In this document: positions 7,024 through 11,516 of the stretch, in pieces
How the letters are laid out: each line of letters starts with the position of its first letter
How positions within the stretch are numbered: position 1 is the first letter of the stretch
NCBI GenBank assembly: GCA_022711075.1
Contig: JAKLFS010000004.1
Location: forward strand, 5,873 to 19,525
Origin: Patescibacteria group bacterium
GTDB lineage: Bacteria > Patescibacteriota > Minisyncoccia > UBA6257 > JAAZHW01
Direction of reading: 5' to 3'
DNA: 13,653 nt
Translations under genes and position numbers: made by a program
Notes under the pieces: model-generated
What the model was told of the DNA's origin: nothing
The model's input: the letters and a program-made list of their open reading frames with translations, nothing else
The model's database searches: none

Positions 7024-7160
7024 ATACCGTAGACAACTCCGACTATTATGGTTGGGGCTCCGACAGAAATGTTGGAGCAGGCTTCCGGATAAAAGGAATA
7101 AGTCCTGTTCAGGTGGCATAAAGCTATTTTAGTCTGCGGTCTTGTCGCAGACCTTTTTAT
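7024..7160 (+). promoter_or_regulatory. Ribosomal protein L10 leader (autoregulatory mRNA element)
   Basis: The 5' leader of rplJ begins with ACCGTAGACAAC, the conserved opening of the L10 leader family. Two related hairpins follow: 7037-7043 with 7051-7057, and GCTCCGAC/GTTGGAGC at 7057-7064 with 7071-7078. An irregular hairpin (about 7078-7107) comes next, then the conserved AGGTGGCATAAAGC-type stretch. In known cases the L10-L12 complex binds this RNA and represses its own operon. Identification rests on position and sequence resemblance, not on a covariance search. Confidence 0.8.
7132..7158 (+). terminator. Attenuator hairpin in the rplJ leader
   Basis: A 7-bp stem GTCTGCG/CGCAGAC (7132-7138, 7146-7152) with a 7-nt loop is followed by CTTTTT, 27 nt before the rplJ ATG. 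Its position after the L10 leader suggests transcription attenuation: L10-L12 binding upstream would favour the terminator. Confidence 0.75.
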
Positions 7161-7185
7161 TTATTCGGTTAAACTCACAAAAAAT

Positions 7186-7704
7186 ATGCTTACTCGAGAT
7201 CAAAAAGTGCAAATAACGGAAGAATTCGCCAAAAAAGCCAAAGACAGTCAGTCCATTCTTTTGGTTGATTTTACCGGCTTGAAAATGTCGGAGATCCAGT
7301 CCTTGCGCCGGGAATTGAGGAAAAGCGGAGTGGAAATGAAAGTAATCAAGAAAACTTTGGTACAGCGAATTCTGAAGGGCGCTGGAATTTCCGCTTTCAA
7401 TGTCTTTCAATATCCCGCTTCTTTGGCGATGGTTTTCAGTCCGGAAGAGGGCATTATCGTTTCCAAGAACGTTTATGATTTTTCCAAAAAAAGCAAAACT
7501 TTGAAAATTTTAGGCGGTTTTATCGGTAAGAATTTTATTGACGCCGAGATGATTGTAAAACTGGCGAAACTGCCTTCCCGCGAAGTGTTGCTTGGTCAGT
7601 TGGTTTATGTATTAAATTCTCTTCCCAGAACCTTAGTCGGGGTTTTGCAGGGAAATCTTCGCAAATTAGTAATTGCCTTAGATCAGATATCTAAAACAAA
7701 ATAA
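7186..7704 (+). CDS. rplJ: Large-subunit ribosomal protein uL10
   Basis: Base of the ribosomal stalk: the N-terminal domain binds 23S rRNA and the C-terminal helix carries L7/L12 dimers that recruit translation GTPases. Typical features are the N-terminal KVQITEEFAKKAKDSQSILL, the VDFTGLKMSEIQSLRRELR segment, and KVIKKTLVQRIL. The conserved GGFIGKNF turn sits near 109, and PSREVLLGQLVYVLNSL near 128. A final helix (about 145-172) would bind L12; it looks long enough for two or three dimers. The length of 172 is normal. The ATG at 7186 has no Shine-Dalgarno (preceded by CTCACAAAAAAT). It is expressed from the strong promoter through the L10 leader and is followed by rplL after a structured 143-nt gap. 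Confidence 0.97.
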   Translation: MLTRDQKVQITEEFAKKAKDSQSILLVDFTGLKMSEIQSLRRELRKSGVEMKVIKKTLVQRILKGAGISAFNVFQYPASLAMVFSPEEGIIVSKNVYDFSKKSKTLKILGGFIGKNFIDAEMIVKLAKLPSREVLLGQLVYVLNSLPRTLVGVLQGNLRKLVIALDQISKTK

Positions 7705-7710
7705 AAATTC

Positions 7711-7845
7711 ACCCCGTTAAATATTCCGCTCTTGGCGGAATGGATTCGGGGGATTGATAAACAATAAAAGTCGTTAAGGTCTAAACAAATTTTAAATAAG
7801 GTGAAGGGAGATGATGATAAATTCCCGAATCTTATTTAACAGGGT
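7711..7845 (+). promoter_or_regulatory. Structured rplJ-rplL intergenic RNA, possible two-state element
   Basis: The gap folds by eye into a three-way junction. Helix 1 pairs 7711-7722 with 7834-7845 (11 of 12 pairs, ending 2 nt before the rplL ATG). Helix 2 is a local hairpin, 7723-7729 with 7735-7741 (7 bp). Helix 3 pairs 7743-7750 with 7824-7831 (8 bp). The junction has only 0, 1 and 2 unpaired bases. A competing hairpin pairs 7792-7800 with 7831-7839 (9 bp), plus 7806-7809 with 7823-7826, and cannot coexist with helices 1 and 3. One state would cover the ribosome approach to rplL. It may set the high L12:L10 ratio; this is inference. Confidence 0.55.
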
Positions 7846-7847
7846 AA

Positions 7848-8240
7848 ATGAGCGAAAAAAATATTCCGGAAAAATTTGAAAAATTAGTTGAGGCCATCGA
7901 AAAACTGAATGTGGCGGAATTAGCCGATTTAGTTAAGGTTTTGGAGGAAAGATTTGGCGTTTCCGCTATGCCGACTATGATGGCTGCCGCACCGGCTGCC
8001 GGAGCAGCCGCTGGCGCCGCTGAAGAAAAAACCGCTTTTGACGTGGTTTTGAAAGATGGCGGACAAGCGAAAATCCAAACTATCAAAGTTGTCAGAGAGA
8101 TTACCGGCTTGGGTTTGAAAGAGGCTAAGGATTTAGTTGATGCAGCGCCGAAGGCCGTCAAACAGGGGGTTAAGAAAGAAGAGGCCGAAGAGATGAAAAA
8201 GAAATTAGAAGAAGCCGGCGCGAGCGTAGAAATTAAATAG
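7848..8240 (+). CDS. rplL: Large-subunit ribosomal protein bL12 (L7/L12)
   Basis: Multi-copy stalk protein that contacts EF-Tu, EF-G, IF2 and RF3. The 130 residues show the N-terminal dimerisation helices (about 1-38), a flexible Ala/Pro/Met hinge (about 42-62), and the globular C-terminal domain. The last includes FDVVLKDGGQAKIQTIKVVR and the factor-binding helix GLGLKEAKDLVDAAPKAVK, ending EEAGASVEIK. Slightly longer than the usual 120-125 residues because of the longer N-terminal arm and hinge. The ATG at 7848 follows an AACAGGGTAA segment that lies inside the predicted RNA stem described above; there is no ordinary Shine-Dalgarno at the right distance. The transcript ends at the terminator 43 nt downstream. 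Confidence 0.97.
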   Translation: MSEKNIPEKFEKLVEAIEKLNVAELADLVKVLEERFGVSAMPTMMAAAPAAGAAAGAAEEKTAFDVVLKDGGQAKIQTIKVVREITGLGLKEAKDLVDAAPKAVKQGVKKEEAEEMKKKLEEAGASVEIK

Positions 8241-8282
8241 AACCGGCGTCTTTTCCGACAGTGGAAATTCAACGCAAAGTGT

Positions 8283-8318
8283 GATAAAATCCCGATAGAT
8301 TCGGGATTTTATCTTTTT
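8283..8318 (+). terminator. Terminator of the rplJ-rplL operon, abutting the next start codon
   Basis: A perfect 13-bp stem (8283-8295 with 8301-8313) with a 5-nt loop is followed by TTTTT (8314-8318). The next base is the A of the ATG of the following gene. A TAAAAT box at 8285-8290 with TGGAAA 17 nt upstream (8262-8267) could be a weak promoter that starts inside the loop and so escapes the hairpin. Confidence 0.85.
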
Positions 8319-8906
8319 ATGGAAGATTTGATTTTTAGTGTGTTTTTCGGCAGTGAAATACGGATTAAAATTATCCGTTTTTTCTTGTTGCAGGCGGAGG
8401 GCAACTTTGATTCGAGCCTAATCCGGAAAAGGCTGCAAATAAAGAACGTTAAACCTTTAAAGAGGGAATTGAAAAAGTTGAGAAGCATAGGCTTCTTGAA
8501 AGCTAAAGGAAAAAAAATATCTTTGAATCCGGCTTTCCCAATGAACGGATTGCTGCGTTCTTTTATTTTGACGCCGTCTTTTTGGTATAAAGAACAAATG
8601 ATAAAAAAATTTCAGAAGCTCGGCGCGATCAAATTATTGATCCTCACTGGCATTCTGACCGGCGATGATAAAATGCCGGAGGCCGACCTCTTGCTGGTTG
8701 GTAATAAAATAAAAGAAAAGAAGCTGGCCAACCTAGTGAACGAATTAGAAGCTGATTTCGGGAAGGAATTGAATTATTTGGTTTTAAGCGAAAAAGATTT
8801 TCAATATCGTTATTCAATGATGGACCGTTTGATCCGTGAGATACTGGAATCGGAAAAAAATGTTTTAATTGATAAATTAGGCCTAGAAAAAATGAAGACC
8901 ATTTAA
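8319..8906 (+). CDS. Winged-helix protein with degenerate nucleotidyltransferase-like domain
   Basis: Residues 1-80 look like a winged helix: FFGSEIRIKIIRFFLLQ (9-25) is the first helix of a type common in CPR and archaeal DNA-binding proteins. It is followed by a recognition region around 31-55 and a wing near 58-70. Residues about 98-165 resemble the minimal nucleotidyltransferase fold: GILTGDD..EADLLLVGN (111-129) aligns with the G-S...D-x-D signature. However, the second acidic residue is replaced by Leu (D123-L-L-L), so catalysis is unlikely. It may be a DNA-binding regulator or a decayed antitoxin-like protein; no target can be named. The ATG at 8319 is needed to keep the first helix, yet it touches the T-tract of the preceding terminator. 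tRNA-Val follows 5 nt after the stop. Confidence 0.7.
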   Translation: MEDLIFSVFFGSEIRIKIIRFFLLQAEGNFDSSLIRKRLQIKNVKPLKRELKKLRSIGFLKAKGKKISLNPAFPMNGLLRSFILTPSFWYKEQMIKKFQKLGAIKLLILTGILTGDDKMPEADLLLVGNKIKEKKLANLVNELEADFGKELNYLVLSEKDFQYRYSMMDRLIREILESEKNVLIDKLGLEKMKTI

Positions 8907-8911
8907 TCATT

Positions 8912-8983
8912 GCACCTTTAGCTCAGTGGTAGAGCGTTCCGTTCACATCGGAAAGGTCGTAGGTCCGATCCCTACAAGGTGCA
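8912..8983 (+). tRNA. tRNA-Val (anticodon CAC)
   Basis: A full cloverleaf can be drawn: acceptor 8912-8918 with 8976-8982, D stem 8921-8924 with 8932-8935, anticodon stem 8937-8941 with 8949-8953, T stem 8959-8963 with 8971-8975, all fully paired. The loop TTCACAT carries CAC at 8944-8946, which reads GTG. The discriminator is A (8983). CCA is not encoded (CAA follows), so the CCA-adding enzyme is needed. The T-loop is TCCGATC instead of the usual TTCGANT type. It is probably co-transcribed with the genes on both sides. Confidence 0.95.
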
Positions 8984-8995
8984 CAAATAAAATCT

Positions 8996-9388
8996 ATGCG
9001 TTTTAAAATTCCGAAAAACACCGAACAATTAGTTTGGACGAACCATTCCATTGATAAAATGAAACAATATCAATTGTCTGAACAAAGAATCCGGCGAGTT
9101 TTGCATACGCCCAAAAGAAAAGAAGAGGGGATTGCGCCGAAGACGATTGCGGTGATGCAATCAACCGGAACTTTGAAACACCCCACGGAAATTTGGGTGA
9201 TGATTCAGGAAATTAAAAATGAAAGAGGAAGAATCAAAATTCGTAATCAGCAAGGCAAAAATATTTTGAGTAAAAAGATCAGAATAATCAGCGCCTGGAG
9301 ATACCCGGGTATTAGCCCGATTAGAACCGTGCCGGATATTCCGGAAGAAGCTTGGAATGCTCTTGATGGTAAAGATGATATTAAGTAG
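8996..9388 (+). CDS. Small DUF4258-like protein
   Basis: A 130-residue soluble basic protein. TNHSIDKMKQYQLSEQRIRRVL (15-36) has the His-Ser...Met...Leu-Ser-Glu pattern of DUF4258-type proteins, which belong with the RelE/BECR-like small ribonuclease folds. EIWVMIQEI (65-73) and RIISAWRYPG (96-105) match the following beta strands. A tail with PIRTVPDIPEEAW follows. No antitoxin gene is adjacent, so it is either an orphan or not a toxin. It starts only 12 nt after the tRNA 3' end, at an ATG preceded by AAAATCT with no Shine-Dalgarno, so it probably shares a transcript with the tRNA. A terminator lies 132 nt downstream. The family assignment is by motif resemblance only. Confidence 0.6.
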   Translation: MRFKIPKNTEQLVWTNHSIDKMKQYQLSEQRIRRVLHTPKRKEEGIAPKTIAVMQSTGTLKHPTEIWVMIQEIKNERGRIKIRNQQGKNILSKKIRIISAWRYPGISPIRTVPDIPEEAWNALDGKDDIK

Positions 9389-9597
9389 TTTAGAAATTTT
9401 TCCTCCATCAGGCACTTCCTTAATTTCAGTGGGGAATCGGGAAAGTATTATGTAAAGCCAAATAATTTAACGGAGTGGATAAGTTGTGGATTAAATCATT
9501 ATCTTTAAAACCAAGTTTTTTAAAAAATCCGCTTAGAATGCGGATTTTTTAATTCTTCTCTGAAAATCTAGCTATTATTCAGCCAAGATGAGATACT
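9389..9597. other. Non-coding stretch before the mraZ promoter
   Basis: I see no gene here on either strand. It holds TGGGGA at 9430-9435, the pair AGTGGATAA (9474-9482) and TGTGGATTA (9485-9493), which resemble DnaA boxes on the minus strand, the terminator at 9520-9552, and an A/T-rich run to the promoter. The 11-mer GGAGTGGATAA at 9472-9482 recurs exactly at 9643-9653 on the other side of the terminator. Confidence 0.5.
9520..9552 (+). terminator. Terminator ahead of the mraZ control region
   Basis: A 13-bp stem (9520-9532 with 9540-9552) with a 7-nt loop, A-run on the left and T-run on the right, so it can act in both directions. It ends the unit containing the tRNA and the DUF4258-like gene. 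Confidence 0.85.
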
Positions 9598-9626
9598 TTG
9601 CGGTTTTTTAATTTGTGGTGTATTAT
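9598..9626 (+). promoter_or_regulatory. Putative promoter of the mraZ (dcw) operon
   Basis: TTGCGG (9598-9603) and TATTAT (9621-9626) are 17 nt apart; overlapping TATAAA (9624-9629) is another possible -10. Transcription would start near 9633, immediately before the MraZ-type repeats, with a leader of about 125 nt. Confidence 0.55.
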
Positions 9627-9636
9627 AAAATAGAAG

Positions 9637-9662
9637 TGGGGAGGAGTGGATAACTATGGGGA
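9637..9662 (+). promoter_or_regulatory. MraZ-box operator (three TGGNN repeats at 10-bp spacing)
   Basis: TGGGGA (9637), TGGATA (9647) and TGGGGA (9657) start exactly 10 bp apart. In E. coli MraZ binds three TGGGN repeats with 5-nt spacers, the same period, just downstream of its promoter. Here the repeats lie right after the predicted transcription start, so autorepression of the dcw operon by MraZ is likely. Confidence 0.7.
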
Positions 9663-9682
9663 TAAAGTGCCAGTTATCCACA
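9646..9682. repeat. 10-bp inverted repeat with perfect DnaA-box sequence
   Basis: GTGGATAACT (9646-9655) and AGTTATCCAC (9672-9681) are perfect inverted copies around a 16-nt loop. The right arm plus one base is TTATCCACA (9674-9682), identical to the consensus DnaA box. The left arm overlaps the second MraZ repeat. It could be an mRNA hairpin, a dyad operator, or DnaA sites. Confidence 0.6.
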
Positions 9683-9757
9683 ATGTGAAGAAAAGTCCGC
9701 TTACTGAAACACTTTTAAGTTTTAACTTGCAAATTGCGAATTAATCAAATTAATCAT

Positions 9758-10186
9758 ATGTTTATCGGAGAATTTCATCATAATTTGGATATTAAGGGTA
9801 GATTGGCCATTCCAGCTAAGTTCCGCAAGGATATCGATGATGGCGCGATAATCACTAAGGGTATTGAGAAATGCTTGGTTATTTTCACCAGAAAGGGTTG
9901 GGAATCTTTTGCCGAAAAAATAAAGAATCTGCCGACGGCTAAATCCGATGCCCGCGCTTTTAACCGCTCGTTTTTTTCCGGCGCTACCGAAGTGGAATTT
10001 GACGTTCAGGGAAGGGTTTTGATTCCGGATAGTCTTCGTCAGTTTTCCGGTTTGAATAAAAAAGCGGTGGTGGTCGGTCTTTATGACCGGATTGAAATTT
10101 GGGACGAAGAGGTTTGGAACGATTACCGGATTAAAACGGAAAAAAACGCCGTGGAAATCGCAGAACAGCTCGGAGATTTTATTTAA
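9758..10186 (+). CDS. mraZ: Transcriptional regulator MraZ
   Basis: DNA-binding protein of the SpoVT-AbrB type that represses its own dcw operon as a ring-like oligomer. The ATG at 9758 gives the family's normal opening, MFIGEFHHNLDIKGRLAIP; an upstream in-frame TTG at 9734 would add eight foreign residues. Both halves carry the DxxGR signature: LDIKGRLAIP (10-19) and FDVQGRVLIP (81-90), with the FR pair following the first. The length of 142 is typical. No Shine-Dalgarno is present; the start follows two copies of AATTAATCA. The operator described at 9637-9662 fits autoregulation. It heads the cluster, with rsmH 26 nt downstream. Confidence 0.96.
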   Translation: MFIGEFHHNLDIKGRLAIPAKFRKDIDDGAIITKGIEKCLVIFTRKGWESFAEKIKNLPTAKSDARAFNRSFFSGATEVEFDVQGRVLIPDSLRQFSGLNKKAVVVGLYDRIEIWDEEVWNDYRIKTEKNAVEIAEQLGDFI

Positions 10187-10212
10187 AATAATTTTACCTT
10201 CGATTTAATCCT

Positions 10213-11088
10213 ATGCATGTCCCAGTTCTTTTAAACGAAGTAATAAAAACATTTGACCCGCAATCTAACGAAAATTTTATTGATGCTACGTTAGGAGAAG
10301 CCGGACACACCCTTTGCCTTCTGCAGAAAACCGATCCCTCGGGAAGAGTTCTGGGAATCGACTTAGATGCCGAGACCTTAAGAATCGCCGAAGAAAAATT
10401 AAGAGCCTACCACAATCGCGTCATCCTGGTTAAAAATAATTTCAAAAACTTAGAAAGCATTGTTGACGAATATAAATTCAAAAAAGTAAGCGGAATTCTT
10501 TTTGACTTGGGAATGAGTTCGCGTGAACTTGAAGAATCCGGTCGGGGATTCAGCTTCCGGAAAAATGAACCGCTTTTGATGAATTTCGGAGAAGATGCTT
10601 TAGTGACTGCCGAACAGATAGTTAATAATTGGCCGGCCGATGATTTGAAAGGAATTTTTGAGGAATACGGCGAAGAGCGTTTCAGCCGGCAGATCGCCGA
10701 AAAAATCGTTGTCAGCCGTCAAACGAAACCGATTAAGACTACTTTCGATCTGGTGGAGGTAATTCAATCGGCCGTTCCCCAAAAATATCAATCCGGCCGC
10801 TTGCATCCCGCTACCCGCGTTTTTCAAGCCTTACGGATTACCGTGAACGACGAATTGAATAATTTGCGAAGCGGTTTGGAAGCGGGATTAAAAATTTTAG
10901 AAAGCGGAGGAAAAATAATCGTCATCAGCTTCCATTCTTTGGAAGATCGCATTGTCAAGAATTTCTTCCGCGATCACAAAGCTTCTTTAAAGATAATCAC
11001 TAAAAAACCGGTAATTCCGGCCAGAGTCGAGATTTTAAATAATCCGAGAGCTCGTTCCGCTAAGTTGCGGGCTACTCAAAAGCTTTAA
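10213..11088 (+). CDS. rsmH: 16S rRNA (cytosine-1402-N4)-methyltransferase RsmH
   Basis: S-adenosylmethionine-dependent enzyme that methylates N4 of C1402 in the ribosomal P site (also called MraW). Signatures are MHVPVLLNEV at the start, the SAM-binding loop DATLGEAGHT (24-33), the acidic loop GIDLDAE (48-54), and FDLGMSSREL. The C-terminal signatures are ISFHSLEDRIVK (238-249) and NPRARSAKLRA (277-287). At 291 residues it is somewhat compact. One departure is seen in the segment after GFSF: the usual P-L-D-M-R is P-L-L-M-N here (120-124). The start is the ATG after TTTAATCCT, with no Shine-Dalgarno. It sits in its usual place between mraZ and ftsL. Confidence 0.96.
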   Translation: MHVPVLLNEVIKTFDPQSNENFIDATLGEAGHTLCLLQKTDPSGRVLGIDLDAETLRIAEEKLRAYHNRVILVKNNFKNLESIVDEYKFKKVSGILFDLGMSSRELEESGRGFSFRKNEPLLMNFGEDALVTAEQIVNNWPADDLKGIFEEYGEERFSRQIAEKIVVSRQTKPIKTTFDLVEVIQSAVPQKYQSGRLHPATRVFQALRITVNDELNNLRSGLEAGLKILESGGKIIVISFHSLEDRIVKNFFRDHKASLKIITKKPVIPARVEILNNPRARSAKLRATQKL

Positions 11089-11111
11089 AAAATAAGCTAA
11101 AACCCAATTCT

Positions 11112-11516
11112 ATGACAGTTTTAAGTTATCAGGCCAATCATTTTAATGCCTATGCCAGCAAAGCGACCTGGCAGAAATCCAGCCGTTTCAATGCGGCTGG
11201 CGCCCGGGCGATCGGGCTGTTGAATTTTTTGGTCCTGGCCGCCATTATTAGCGCTTTAGTTTTTTATGTTTTTTGGACAGCTCAAATGACCGACATCCGT
11301 TTGGATATTCAGGAAACCGAAAAAAGCCTTCAAACTCTGGAGGAGAAAAACGCCGATTTGGAAATCCAATTAAATCAAGTAAGCGCGTCCGCCAACTTGG
11401 AAAAAGTCTTAGCTGGCACCACTTTAGTAAAAGAAAACCGGCCAGCCTATTTCGCCAATCAAAAGTCCGTTAATTCTATTGGTTTCAATCAGAGCACCAA
11501 TGGGACGCACGAATAA
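11112..11516 (+). CDS. FtsL/DivIC-like septum protein
   Basis: A small bitopic membrane protein: a cytoplasmic N-terminus (1-33), one membrane helix (about 34-55), and then a coiled coil (about 59-95) with heptad Leu/Ile positions. An extracellular tail ends at 134. This layout, plus its position between rsmH and the FtsI-type gene, is that of FtsL, which scaffolds FtsB/DivIC and activates septal peptidoglycan synthesis. Sequence identity in this family is too low for a firm name, so I leave the symbol empty. It starts 23 nt after rsmH at an ATG preceded by CCCAATTCT, and its last 17 nt overlap the next gene, which suggests coupled translation. Confidence 0.75.
   Translation: MTVLSYQANHFNAYASKATWQKSSRFNAAGARAIGLLNFLVLAAIISALVFYVFWTAQMTDIRLDIQETEKSLQTLEEKNADLEIQLNQVSASANLEKVLAGTTLVKENRPAYFANQKSVNSIGFNQSTNGTHE

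Noticed and set aside
9161..9415. Minus-strand frame opposite the DUF4258-like gene
   Set aside because: No start signals or family features; a shadow of the plus-strand gene.
9428..9700. Chromosomal origin (oriC)
   Set aside because: There are DnaA-box-like sequences, but no dnaA or dnaN gene, no clear unwinding repeats, and the boxes overlap the MraZ operator. Kept as a finding only.
9734..9757. TTG start for mraZ
   Set aside because: The family starts MFxGE; the extra residues come from the AATTAATCA repeats.
11479..11499. TTG start for the penicillin-binding protein
   Set aside because: It only adds seven residues inside the ftsL coding sequence; the ATG at 11500 gives a normal N-terminus.
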